From the NCBI RefSeq assembly GCF_041260155.1, contig NC_091944.1, forward strand, positions 24,229,332 to 24,293,331: DNA of 64,000 nucleotides, read 5' to 3'. A model generated the notes under the pieces. The model saw only the letters and a program-made list of their open reading frames with translations. It was not told where the DNA came from and ran no database searches. The stretch is from Ptychodera flava (taxonomy: Eukaryota; Hemichordata; Enteropneusta; Ptychoderidae). Below are positions 26,593-39,014 of the stretch, piece by piece (within the stretch, counting starts at the first letter, position 1; each line of letters starts with the position of its first letter). The position numbers and the translations under genes were made by a program.

Positions 26593-27305
26593 GTCAGTAG
26601 ATCAGGCATATTTTAATTCATAATCCCGTTACCACTGCATGAGATCACCGTGACTGTTGACGAGACGACCGCATGTTTGATACGCGTGGTGCTTAGTATA
26701 TTCAGTATACAATAACAGCGACATCTGCAATGACTTTGTGACTTATATTTTGACTGTCCTGTCATGTGACTATTTTTAGTTTACATAGAAAGCGCAGGTT
26801 ACAACCTGTGTACTGGTAAATTTCTCTGTAGAAAGCAAGAGGGCTTAAACTGAGCTTCCTCTGTTATGTTAACCGCACGGTTGTTTCGAATTCTTATTCA
26901 ATCCCCAGATGGATCACTTCTTATCAGCTACCTACGCTAAGTCTGTACACTACAGTTATCAGGAGGCATCATAAGTGTACTCACTTCCCCTGCCACACCT
27001 CAGTGTGAGTAACCTCGTGACTATTCGAAACTAGTGATAAAATGCCATGACCTCCATAACAACATTTATGAGGTGCAAATGTTATCGAAGGTTACCTATC
27101 TGTGTACACGAAGTATAAGTTTCAATGCTGTTTATGTGGAAAGCAGCCATACGGACTCCTACAGCATCGATCTTGCGTACAATTGGCTGTAGATGTACAA
27201 AATATATGTACACAGTGGTGTAAATAGTGCACTGTAGCTCTTAAAACAAAGATTTGATCACCAATGCGTTATTAGTCGTAGACTGGTCGTTTCTTCGGCC
27301 GGGGT

Positions 27306-27325
27306 GGGGGGGGGGGGGGGGGGGG
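27306..27325 (+). repeat. G20 homopolymer
   Basis: Twenty consecutive G within GGGGT plus the run, just inside the left end of the candidate 9.9 kb element. Quadruplex-prone. Confidence 0.95.
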
Positions 27326-27495
27326 TCGGTGGATTATTTTTTGCCGACGTCAAAAAGTGGCTTACCCCTACTCAAAATTTTGAAAACAGGGTGACCCCCC
27401 TATCCAAAGTCCAAAAACAGGATGACCCCCTATTCCAAATTTCGAAAACAGGGTGACCCCCCGCGCACGACAATGGTAAAAAAAGGTGTACATAA

Positions 27496-27497
27496 AT

Positions 27498-27550
<53 letters not shown>

Positions 27551-27622
27551 ATATGTATATATATTAAATATATATTTATATATATATAACTTATATTTTT
27601 ATTTAAATAAATATATATAATA

Positions 27623-27654
<32 letters not shown>

Positions 27655-27660
27655 TATATT
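27496..27660. repeat. Imperfect (AT)n array
   Basis: TATATA tracts broken by ATATTA and AAATA. Cruciform-prone. Confidence 0.95.
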
Positions 27661-28079
27661 TTACATGTATTTTAAACAGTCATTCTGTGTTTTAATGAAA
27701 TTGTTGACATGTCAGTTGTAAGATAGGAATTTCAAAGTGTCAATCTTAAAGTTTTTATACAGTACATTTTGAATGAGCTGTGAATGTGTTTCACACTTTC
27801 TATGCTTAAAACAAGATGTCCTGAACTGTTGTACTGAAATGGATGTTAAACCGGTAACTCTCGGTAGGGCCCTACCGAGAAAAGTGGGTGGGGCTTGACA
27901 GAAAAATGAGCACAATTTGGTGCAACATTGTTTCAAACATGACCTGAAGCTAAGGGCACATTGTATCAATACCACGTGTGTTGATTGTACAAATAAACAG
28001 AATGAACTCTACCTGCATGAACGATTCATCATACACGATATTTTAGACTTGTGCTGTTTTGCTTTCTATCTATTGTAAA

Positions 28080-29331
28080 GAATCTGCAGCCAATTTCTCC
28101 AAAGTTTAGATTTGAATTCGGTGGTTTGCGAACACGTACAGGAACGGATGACCGTTGCCTTGGATTAGTGACATCGACTATCGATCGAAACGACGTTGCA
28201 CGGCGATCGACGCTTCATTCCAATCAAGTACAGCAAGATTCGTTCTCATTTGATACGATTCTCTGCAAACACTATTCGTTTATCATGGTATTGAAGTAAA
28301 GCATTATTAAAAGACTCTACATAGTGTGTGTCATGACAACAGCAGTAACTCTCCGCATCTTTATAAACGGGAAGTCTATGAAGGAATTTTTTCGCTTCTC
28401 GTGCAATTCCTTTGGTTACATGCCAAGTGTCTTTACTATTCCTTGTATTTGGATGTTCTTGCTTCAGTATTTTGAGACACTCGCGTTGTTATCATGAACG
28501 TGAGTTTTCACGGCACACTCTTTCTCTTCAAGATAATTGTATATTCGCCTCACGCCTAATAACTCATGCCTTTGGCTGCACGGTTCCTCCTCCTTGTTTA
28601 CAGTTTCAACACGAATAACTCTGTGCGTGTGAAAACCAATGCAAACCACATCCGAAAATCTTGCGTTCTTTCGCCAGCAATGGCGAGCATCCGTCAGAAT
28701 CTGGATTCCATCCCGCAGTCCTCCTGTTTCCTCTGAATAAATTCAGTTGCAGCCATTTCTTCAAGAAGTGCTGTCTCCTGTGATTCGTTTGATAGCGCAC
28801 TGACTACTTTCATGTACGATTTTTGCAATTCATAAAGTGATTTTTCCTCCTATTGTTCCGATAGAAGAGGCTTTGCAGAATTTTGAATATTGATTCGGTA
28901 ACAGTCCCGATGAAAAGTAACCATGTGCAACTCTCACATTTACTAAAAACTCTCTCCTTCTATGTACTGGGAAGATTTCCAGCGTTTTCTATGACATTCC
29001 TTTGAAACGCCAATGTTGTTGTCAGAGCATGCCCGACTTTACCAACTTCTGTTATTGTCATTGTAGAAGAATGGCAATCACTCTGATGTTCAATAACGGT
29101 ATCTACAAGTTGTTGTAGTGACTTAGTCGTGCAGATAAACATGTCATCTTCCAATTGAAGGCAATCATCTAGTGCGGCGTAATGAAATTCCGATGCCATT
29201 GACATTGAGGACGGTAGGCGTGATATATCGTTACCGTCATATATAGCTGTGATATCGCAGCGGGACTTGTGGCGTGTATTGAACGCGCTCGGGTCATTGG
29301 GGTCATCGCCCACAGTCCCGCTGCGAGCCAA
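28080..29331 (-). pseudogene. Decayed DDE-type transposase
   Basis: Minus-strand coding remnant. From 29331 downward it reads ALDDCLQLEDDMFICTTKSL and LVDTVIEHQSDCHSS. After several breaks it continues DGIQILTDARHCWRKNARF, SDVVCIG, RRIYNYLEEK and THVHDNNASVSKY followed by a stop. A further frame has SKDTWHVTKGIAREAKK, DTHYVESFNNALLQY and LAVLDWNE. This matches, from memory, a repetitive predicted-protein family in cnidarian, sponge, fish and marine invertebrate genomes. The D (TDARH), D (VHDN) and E (YVES) are my candidate catalytic triad. Relative to that family about 100 residues before the last block appear deleted. Superfamily not assigned. Confidence 0.72.
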
Positions 29332-30705
29332 CGCATAAGCTTCGTCGGCAGTTTACGACGACACCGACCGGTGTCGTAGATTTAGCTTGCAAAATAATGA
29401 ACTATATTAGCCTTTGAATAAATAAACTTATATCATCTTTATCATTGACTATCTGAGACTCATTCTGTGCGCCTGCTAACTTTCTTGAAGATAAGAACAC
29501 GTATTTTCGACCATTTTCCCGTGAGCCGTCGACGGTTCTACGATGTTTGCTCGATCGCGCGTACAACGCATTGAATACGTTGGAGGTCAAAAGTTCAATT
29601 CAAGCAGGAACCATCGACGACTCACCGAAAAACGGTTGAAATACATGTTGTCATGGTCGGGCTCGTTAGCAGGAGTAGAAGATGAGTCTCAGATAGTCAG
29701 TGATACAGTAGGTATAATTTTATTTTTTGCATGCTTTACCTATTTTATTATTTTGCGAGCTAAATCTACGATACCGGTCGGTCTCATAGTAAACTGCCAA
29801 CGAAGCCTATGCGTTGGCTCGCAGCGGGACTGTGGCGATGACCTCAATCGCGTTGGGCGAGTCCCAAAACCCGGACCGAGACGAGTCGAGACGAGACCAA
29901 AAGACCTCCTATCTTACTCATAGAAAAGTTACGGTTTTTTTGCACATGGGCAGCATCTGTATCAATGCCAGGAGAAAAAGGACGTTGTTCCACTTCTGTC
30001 TTAGTTAGTCAAAGAAGTGATATCCCACCCCTACCATCGACTTATGCTTGTTTATTTTCGTACATTCTATATTTTTTACATCCATGATTCTAGTCAGTGG
30101 TTACTTAGCCCTCCGAATCTGAATCTTAATCTGAGGCTGCCTCAAATTCCACACACATAACATCCCGGCATAACATACATGAGTGTACTATCGTTAAGGT
30201 AGAAAAATGGTGCAGAGCCACTGTAATAAAATTAAACATATGAGCTCTCAGTTTACTTTCCTATAATGTGTTTATAAATGGTGAATCTAATTTCTAAAAA
30301 ATGATTACTTAAATCTCCTGTATGTATGTTTCTAATACAAGGTTACCTATTTTGAATTCACAGTAGATATCATAGTAGAATCTGAATCTGGCACTTATCG
30401 CTTAGGCCAAAATGCCGACGCAGTTCGCATGTTTCGAGCTCGCCTTGAACTCGAGTTGAAAAACCTAAACAAATCTTTTTTCAGTTGTTCCAATCGTTGA
30501 TTGTGCTATATCTTGCTTTGTGCATCAATCTTTGACACTCTCAATAAACTGCAAGCTTTCTGTAGTGTTGTATATAGGCATATAATGTATTTACAACGCC
30601 TGGCCTGAGGGGTCATTATGGTCTCGTCTCGACTCGTCTCGGTCCGGGTTTTGGGACTCGCCATTGCGTTCGATACACGCCACAAGTACCGCTGCGATAT
30701 CACAG
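29270..30705. repeat. Cluster of inverted repeats around the transposase 5' side
   Basis: 29270-29545 is mirrored by 29597-29845; both sides contain TTGGCTCGCAGCGGGACTG-type text and encode similar peptides (ESQIV). A second inverted pair, 29815-29905 with 30617-30705, shares GGCGAGTCCCAAAACCCGG and CGAGACGAGTCGAGACGAG. It looks like repeated inverted duplication of one transposon segment. Confidence 0.75.
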
Positions 30706-32814
30706 CTACGTCATATATTACATTTTCACATTCAGCGTTATGTGTTATGAAAAAATCAAAGACGGTAACAAGTGCTTGGATGGTCGAGATTGGTCTCTTT
30801 CCATCGAGGATACTTTTTATTCTGTCCAATTTGTTGAAAAGAGTACGCTTTTCTTCCTCGTCGTTACTCCTATATAGTAAAATCTTTTGCCGGTGCACGA
30901 TTGTAATCTCGTTTCTTATTTTCCCCGTTCTCGGGCTATAGGTCGAAGAACGGCGTGATTCTGGGGCTCCAGGTTCTCTACGATTTCAGAAACATGGTGG
31001 TATACAAATTGAGTGATAAAAATCCCGAAATTTGACTAAAAATGCGATTCTTTAAACTCCCGTTTCAGTCTCGCGAGAGAGATGAAATTCTATTTATTCC
31101 GTCAGTCGTCGGCACCCCCGTTGGAGGTTTCGGTGGTAAATGGTTAATTAACGCGATTTTTGCAAAAGAAAATTGGAGTCGGTAACCCTTAATTTGTATG
31201 TCATTAAATTTAGAATATTTTCATGCGCTAATTTCTTCGATTTTCGGCAGAAATTGCACTTTCTGTATTTTTACTCGGTCGGTCGAGAGCGTGAGTGACG
31301 CTCTTCCATTTACTGCCTGACACCATTTTCGAACGCCATTGATACGTGACCCCTTCGCTTACCCTATGCAGTTCTGTGCTTTTTGATGCCGAAGGAAAAA
31401 CAGATAAATGGCTTAGAATTGGCACATCTTGATTGATTTAACCTCAAAGGTATCTTGCAGATTTGTATGTTTATCAATATTTCGCAGTTTGAATGAAGAA
31501 TTACCTGCGCCTAATGACGAAAAGTATAAAACTCGACATGTTACGAGTGTATCGGTGTGCGCCCCCCTGGCGTGGTATAACCATACGAGTCATCGAACTC
31601 TCAAGTAGAGTTTACGCGCGGAAATGTATAAATTTGCAGACGGACAAGCGGGAAGTTTTCTTATTCTGCGCGCCAAATATCACAAGTTTACTGACCCGGT
31701 GACCTGCTGAGGTCAGGTGTCAGGGTTAGGCAGCGGAGCTAGGGCCGCGGTTGGGCGGGGATACATACGCAGTTCTGTCGTAGCGTGTCGGCTTTCATAC
31801 GACTACTGAAGTTTTAAAATTCTGACACAAAATGTATTATTATCTAATGACGATATATCTTTGCATTTTTCACAAAGACATTTTCTAACTTGCTGACTGG
31901 TCATGTACAGTACGCGTGCAATTACCGTGTACCGTAGGATGTACGCGTTAGTAGTAGTGAAGTGAACTGATATCGATCACAGGTGCAGGTGGTACATGGT
32001 GCGTACAGCGTCACGGTTGCTTGGTAGTCGATCGAAAGTGTGAGGCCGAAGGCCGAACCTCGTTACCGCTTTACACCAGTCATTCCCTTAGTTTCAGCCT
32101 TCGGTGCTGCATACTTCGATCTAGGGCCGAATTCGATCGACTATGATAAGTATCCAAGTTGAAGCAACACTGCACCCATGCGTACCTAGTACCTGTGGTC
32201 CCGATAACACTTGATGGACAACTTTCGTTTTCAATGAAATGAGCCCTGATATGAGAATGGTCGGCCGATATCGTTTTTTAAAGCTTTGATATACGATCCA
32301 TCAAACTTGCTTCCTGATTTAGTTCACACCCCGGGTTCACACACTGTGCTTATCGTAAAGCATTGCATTGTACCATGGCCATGTTTGTCCCCACTGGAGG
32401 TGAAGGAAGTCAGCATAGACCACCCGGCCCATCGTCGTCAGAGGTGCTCGTAGCACCGTGTTGCCTGGCTAAAAAAGTCGATCGAAGGCTGAGAGTGTGA
32501 GGCCCTGTCCGATAATTTGCATCCATATCTGCCAAACCGCTTTCGAACGATGACGTGGATGGTGGTAATTGCATGTTTCTATTCAAAAATGTTCCAAAAT
32601 AGTTGAGATTCAACACCATACTGACACCTTGATCTCAATAGTAGAATCATGCGTCTATTTTTATAAAAACAGGATGCTTATGAGTGGTAGGCTATCAAGT
32701 TCGATAAAATCCATCCATCGGTTTATTGCCTCTATTTTCAGCTGACCTTATGTATATCAGGATATCTCAGAAAACTAAAATATACAGTGTCACTTTTTAA
32801 TGCATAAATCTTAC

Positions 32815-33455
32815 AAACGGTAAGTTTTATGTAGGCTAGTAAAACGAGTGAAGTTTCAGGATATAGGAGTTTGGAAAATGAGTTGGTCGGATCACCCACT
32901 GAGGACGAGTATGTAGATTTTGTTACTATCAGTTTTATGACAGGACACTTCGACAAATATATATATTACAGAAAGTCATTAGGTTTTAATGAATTGATCC
33001 TTTTTCATCTGATTAAATGTATAAATTAGGCCCTACAACTCACAAAAACAACATGATGATGAAGCAAAGATTGAATGGGGGAAAGTTCTGCACATATCCG
33101 AGAAATCAAGGATAGACCTTTGTACAAATACATTGTAAGTTTTATGTAAAATTTCAAGAAAAACTTATAAAATGAATGAAAGTTTCAGGATGGGTTTGGA
33201 AAATTGGTAGGTTTGATACCTACTGAGCAAGCTTTGTTACCATCAGTTTTTATAACAGGACATGACAACAAAAATATATGACAGAAAGTCATTGTCATAA
33301 AATTAGGTTTTAATGAATTGATCAGTTTTCAACTGATCACGTATTAGGCCTATAACTCACAAAATGAAAAAATAATGATCATGAAGCAAATAAGCTTATT
33401 GAATGGGGGAAAGTTCTGACACATTTCCACGAAGCTATCCAGGATAGACCTTTGA
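32815..33455 (+). repeat. Two-copy tandem duplication, about 320 bp unit
   Basis: 32815-33125 and 33130-33455 share GGTAAGTTTTATGT-type starts, ACAGAAAGTCATT, GGTTTTAATGAATTGATC, and TTGAATGGGGGAAAGTTCTG then AGGATAGACCTTTG. Clearly diverged. Confidence 0.8.
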
Positions 33456-35367
33456 CCTGTCGTTTGCCCAGTTATAATTTTCAACACTTCTATACAGTTA
33501 TAATTTTTAACACTTCTGTATCATTTCAGGTCATAAATTCAACACTTGACTCGTTCTTTTATCGATGACTCTCATCATCCTCTGCGTAATTCATTCTTCA
33601 ACACAATTTAGCTGTGGCACCTCCACTCTCTCAAAACAATTTATGGCACCTTCAAGAACCAGAAAACGGTGTAGCAAAGAGTTGTTTATTATGATGAAAT
33701 TTCAAATACTACATTCGTGAATGAATACACTAATACTAATACTTTATTGCTCAATAACACACTCAAGGAGTGTGGTAAGGCAAAAATTACAAAACTCAGT
33801 AAACACTAGATAAAGCTGCTGCTGGGGAAGGAACTAAAGTACAAGAAATAAATTTGGCAAGAGGTAGTTTATCTTTGTGAGTAATTTGGCAAGAGGTAGT
33901 TTATCTTTGTGAGTACAACTGAATGCAGGCAAAAATAAGTAGATATCAATAATCATTGATACCAGAAATAAACCAGTGTATCCAGAAATACCGAGTGTAC
34001 AAATATAGTGTGAAATTAGTTTGGCATCTACTTGGATTTTTAGGGGTGTCTAGAAATGAATATTGAATAAACATCAATCATTTATTGCTCGATATGCTTT
34101 ACACAATACAGAATGAATGAATGGAAATAAGGTGACATTTTAGTATGGTTTAGTGTAGCTGTAAATATCATGTTGCTGTTTCGGGCCAGAGTTTGATATT
34201 GATAACCCTGGTAAAAATCAGCAATCAGCAAATCATATCTATAAATGACCTGATTTCAAACGTTGTCCCTCAGCTACAACATCATGTATTTACCTTGAGA
34301 TTCATGATTCTCGCCTATCTAAATCTAAACCTGATCACGAGTTATCCAAGCCCCTCCAATGGCAGAGACACATTAGATATAGACACAAGATGCCGGGAAC
34401 AAGAATTTGATTTATTTGATCATTTTTTCCTACCTTCCCTGTTTTATATTTTCGGACAATTAAATAATTAAAGATCACTGTAGAAGGGATTGAGAGATCA
34501 TTTTGAAATCCCAAAACTCTTGCTGTATATCAAAAACAAAATAACTGTAAAAAAGAGCTTATCATTGTCTCCAACATATCCACTTCTCAATCAATTTGGT
34601 AGCGCATAAAGCTCATAAGCTTACACAACATAATCGGGAACTATTTCATTCAGCAGGGTTCAGCGAAGCATCTTGTTATAGTAAAAAGTTACTTTACCGC
34701 GTTTTTTTGTGTCTTGTAATTTTCGTTTCAAGTTTCTTTCTCTCATGCGCTCGGCACTATCTGAGGGATAAGTCCGACGTTGAGTCTCTCTCGCAGAACC
34801 GTCAGTACATTGCTGATGCTGGTTTTCCTCCATGACTAGTTTCTTCCTCAATTACGATTAGGGACGAAAATACGAAGACGAGATTTAGCACAGATATCAA
34901 ACTTGTCCGAACTTCTATAAAAATGGCGCTATCGGTACCGGCAAAAGTTTGCAACATCGGTCTGTAAAACAAAAGTAAGCTGTATTTCCTTTGTTTGCAC
35001 TAAAATGGCATTATTGAACGCCTCACAGTGGGGCCTTGGCACCGAAACTACAGAGAAGAAAATTTTTTATCCGGCACTACTTCGTATATTTTTAGTGTAA
35101 AGTTGTCTAGCCCATTTAGTATTTGTCAAAAATTGTAAACGTTCGTGGAAGAGAGGTCACCAGGAAAATATGGAAGGTATTTATAATATTTCAGTTCATT
35201 ATTATCCTACACATCACCCTTTCATAAAAATGGTTTGACCTGCCATCCTAAGTGTAGCACTATTTGGCGCGCAACTAGGTCGAGAGAAGTCATTCACGTC
35301 TTGTAAGACCGCGTGGAGTGAGTAAATTCCGAGGCTGCCAGTTTTTTCGGTGAAGTTGTTCCCGAGT
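33456..35367. other. Gene-free stretch in NLR intron 1
   Basis: Only short unsupported ORFs. A small direct repeat (AATTTGGCAAGAGGTAGTTT) occurs twice at about 33850-33900. Confidence 0.55.
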
Positions 35368-35934
35368 ATGTCACGACCTACGGCAAAATCATACTTCAAA
35401 GTAGTGGTCGACCGAGAGGAGGAGGAAGCACTGAAAACATTTTTTCAGTTGAATAACATTGAGATAGTGGAGGAGGGTCCTTTGCCAAGTACACGGTCAC
35501 GCACAACTCCAAACAACGTCTCTGATGACAGTGCCGTTTCCACCATCGATTCTGTGGAAACAAGTGATCGTTGTCTGATGAAAAACGATGGCGTCAAAGA
35601 GAGTTTAGAGAGCACAGTGTCGAAGGAGAGTGACGATGGAGCCTGCGAGTTTTGTTTTTGCTCCCCATGTGTGACAACTTTTCGGCAGAGCTGGCTCGGG
35701 CAAGGGCAGAAACCACGCACAGGAAATAATCTTGTTAGGAAGAAGATGTACAAGAGATTTTGGAAGGTACTCAGTGACAAACACGCGTGGCGTTTCTCGC
35801 AATATTTAGACAAGAAAAGAAGACTTTTGCAAAGAAAGGAAATAGACTGTACAACTGTGTGGACTCAAAGAGAAATCATGCCTGACTGTGTGCTGAAACT
35901 GGTTCGAAACCCTTGGTGTACTATCTCATATTGA
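35368..35934 (+). CDS. 188-aa cysteine-containing protein, uncharacterised, transposon-associated
   Basis: Single open frame from ATG at 35368 to TGA. The N-terminal half is acidic and Ser/Thr-rich (DREEEEALKTFFQLNN; several SVETSD-like stretches). The C-terminal half starts CEFCFCSPCVTTFRQSW and continues as a basic helical region (RKKMYKRFWKVLSDKHAWRF, QYLDKKRRLL) to REIMPDCVLKLVRNPW. The CxC..C cluster followed by a P-x-CV-x-x-VR helix recalls a repetitive family in marine invertebrate genomes, and weakly the C-terminal domain of P2X7-like proteins. That is memory-based inference. The last residues after RNPW look truncated or frameshifted. It sits 1.2 kb inside the right end of the candidate 9.9 kb element, so it may be a transposon accessory protein. 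No function is claimed. Confidence 0.55.
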   Translation: MSRPTAKSYFKVVVDREEEEALKTFFQLNNIEIVEEGPLPSTRSRTTPNNVSDDSAVSTIDSVETSDRCLMKNDGVKESLESTVSKESDDGACEFCFCSPCVTTFRQSWLGQGQKPRTGNNLVRKKMYKRFWKVLSDKHAWRFSQYLDKKRRLLQRKEIDCTTVWTQREIMPDCVLKLVRNPWCTISY

Positions 35935-37149
35935 ACTTAGACTGAACATTCAAGAATATCGATTCTCGTTTTTTATTCAGCGGGTGTATGTACGTGCGGC
36001 GACAAACTACTATATGTAGGCCTAATGTTAATTAATATACTTAGAGCACTGCGAAAGTTATATATCAATGCCAAACGGCATATCATGTCTCTTGAAATGA
36101 AAAAAAACCCCGAAATTCCTAATGAAAATATGCTCTGATCAAAGACGATTTTGTGTAAAATAAAATAATTCCAGCGAGTTATTTTACATTAGTATTACTT
36201 GTGTGAAATTCTTTGACCCAGATGACCGAAATACGATTGTACGCTGTTTTCGCAGCATCTGCAAGTTTTGAGTGAACGCGACAAGTAAGTTTCGGTAGAA
36301 TTCTCTGCGACAGCTTCACTGTGATCGTAATGAGTCAACTACATCCAAAAATAGTCGTGATAACTTTACATGGCATTGGAATTAGCTTGCCTTTCTACGC
36401 ATACACACTTCGTCCTATTGTTGATAAATGGAAACTCGGTATACACAATGTAACACTTACAACGGGCCGTTCTTCACTGTAAATTTGCATAAACTGTCAA
36501 TCATAGATCATTTAAACTACCTTTAGGTCCGTTACACCAGCTGAATCATTAGTACGTTGTGAAGATTTTTACGATTTTACAAGGGATTTTTTGATTCCGC
36601 AATGCTGATATGACGTCAGAAAATCATCGAGACACTTACGAATATCATACATTAAATATGAGAAGTTTTATTCAATTATATGAGACAACAAGTCCATAAA
36701 AGCGGCGCTCCTGATCCCCCTGCTTCCCAGTTTAAATTTGCCACCATTATGCAAAATCTCGTGGGGTCTCGCCCTTTTATACGAGAGTTGCCGGTTTAAT
36801 CATTAATATCAAAGAGGGAAAAAACCAGTAAACCCAAAACTTTGATGGGTGTTAAGACTTGCAAGCCCTCCAATTAAATCTCCTGAGGAGCCGTAGAGAG
36901 GTATTTTATTAAACTTATGCGCCCGAAGGACGCGCCGAAAAATGTAACTGAATGATGAAATTTGTGGCTGACACGATGCATTTTAGGCAATGATGAGCCT
37001 CTGTCAAAATTCAAAAACACAATGACCCCTATTGGGCATTTCAAAAACGTGGTGACACCCCCTCCCCCCTATCACCAAAGTCAAAAACAGGCTGACCCCC
37101 CATTAATCCACCGGCGCCGCCCAGGCCGAAGAAACTGACCAGTCCCTTA

Positions 37150-38179
37150 ACAAAGATAGTGTCACGTAGCGTGGTTGTGATGTAGCTATTGTCGGATACG
37201 TACACTCTGTGTAGGGAACGTCCAGCAGTAGAGACGGCAACAGGTACACAAATATACTCTGAGTCGTAGCACTTTATTCAGCTGAGTAACACAAGTTACG
37301 GTAAAACTTCTATTTCTCCCACTAGTCTAATAATAGGCGTCGGTCACGTTCAATGTCGTCCCGGGCGTCTTAACAGGTTCTCCTTAGCACAATAACTGCA
37401 GAGTTTATATTGAGTGAATATCTGGCCTTGCAATTACTTTGGTATACGTCTATAATTAAGTAAAAGAGAATCGGCAGAAGATAAAGACAGGAAAGGTACA
37501 TGAGTCAACATAACGCAGGAGGTCCAGCTTAAGTGTTCGGTCGGTGTTAATGACTTAAGCTGTTGTCAAAACAATAAAGTCACCAAGAGCGGATGCACGG
37601 TTACATAAAAAGAGTCTCGAAGATAAACAAGGGAATCATTCTCACGATGCCCCACGTGCAGAAGGGGTTACTCTAGGATACAGTCATTGTCAGTCATACA
37701 ACTAAATTCAAGTGATAAAATATTAACTATCGAGGGGCTTTGTCACAATAGCATGACTTGTTGCCTCAAAAACTATCCAACCTTGCCCACTTTCCGTGGC
37801 AGTTTGAGCAAACACCGCTCCTAATCCATATATTTACTTCTCCGTTAACATTCAAACGTCTCTATGTACAGTAAATAAGTTTCGAAATGACGAACGTCTG
37901 TACAATTCAAAAGGAGGAACATGCATGCAAGTAAATAGTACTGCAACTAGGCCTACGTCTCAGAACCACAGGACGGCGTCCACCATGTCTTATCGAAATT
38001 ACCGTTTAGAGATTGTGTTTCATTAATTTGCGAAGAAAATTTTGAATTTCCCTTTGTAAGTAGCCTTCAAACCCTTGTCATTTCGACGGACGATAGCCAA
38101 AATATTTGTACCTGAATTCGGTTACATGAAGCGTCTAGTATTACACCAATGAGTAAAGTATCAATCCGACTGCCTTTAA
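37150..38179. other. Gene-free stretch in NLR intron 1
   Basis: Nothing recognised between the candidate element and the R1 copy. Confidence 0.5.
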
Positions 38180-38533
38180 GGTACTAGGTTTCTGCGCCTG
38201 GAAAGTGAAAGACTTAAACTTTTGCTCAAAATTTCCTCAGTGAAACTTTCAAGCATTCTGTTACCAACTAATGAATACAAATCAGGAGTCACAGTGCAGA
38301 GTTTGGTACTAGAGAAACAGAATATCCAACATTCACTAGTTTTTAAAATTAAAAATGGCCAGCAATCCTGTAGTAAATACATGGGAAAATACAATTTTAT
38401 ATTTTCGAAAAACTAAGGCCGAATTTTTCTTACTCAAAGAAATTTAAAATGAGCCTCCACAATCGTAGATCAGAAGGGTATTGTAAATATTTGAGAGTCC
38501 AAAATTAATATTTGTCCATGAGTGCATTCTGCG
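38180..38533 (-). mobile_element. R1-family MITE, NLR intron 1, intact TTAA duplication
   Basis: TTAA lies at 38176-38179 and 38534-38537. The terminus is GGTACTAGGTTTCTGCGCC, with the R1 interior (AAAATTTCCTCAGTGAAAC; AATGGCCAGCAATCC). 354 bp. Confidence 0.85.
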
Positions 38534-39014
38534 TTAATGCCTGTGGTATAACTTAAACCAAAGTGTCTCTCATCGTACTGGATCATTTTCACATGAAGCA
38601 AAAAATACTCGCTGGACAAGCGGTTTGCGAACGACCATTTTTTTCCAAATACAGCATTTTGGATCAAGTCTATTAAGCATACATATATTTCATGATGTAC
38701 AACCATGAGATAGCCAATGTTGGAAAATATGAGACACCACCCATCTATGGTGACATCCTGAAATTCAGTGAACACTTCAATGTTCACACTTCGAGTTTGT
38801 TCACACCTCCAGCTGTTTAAATGCCTGCATTTGGATCTTTCTGTCAGATCAAGTGTGGACACTGATGAAGGACAAGTGATTTGTTCGAAAGATGTCTGTT
38901 TTGCTAATTCACAGTGGGAGAAGAGAACTTTTCTGTACTTAAACGCTACTACGGATAACGGTGATTCCTTTATTCTGTTTGAATGACTGACCTCTCGTTA
39001 ATTTTCTTCAACAG

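Larger units (their letters stand above)
27275..37146. mobile_element. Candidate 9.9 kb TIR element in NLR intron 1
   Basis: The left end has GACTGGTCGTTTCTTCGGCC from 27281. The right end in reverse complement has GGGACTGGTCAGTTTCTTCG then GCCTGG..CGGTGGATTA; both ends share GGTGGATTA further in. TTA lies at 27272-27274 and 37147-37149, though the left terminus has four extra bases, so the duplication is not clean. Inside each end are ACAGGGTGACCCCC / ACAGGCTGACCCCC units on the same strand, the layout also seen in the 1340-3768 and 1882-3521 elements. It encloses a transposase remnant and the 35368 ORF; whether those belong to it is unproven. Confidence 0.5.
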
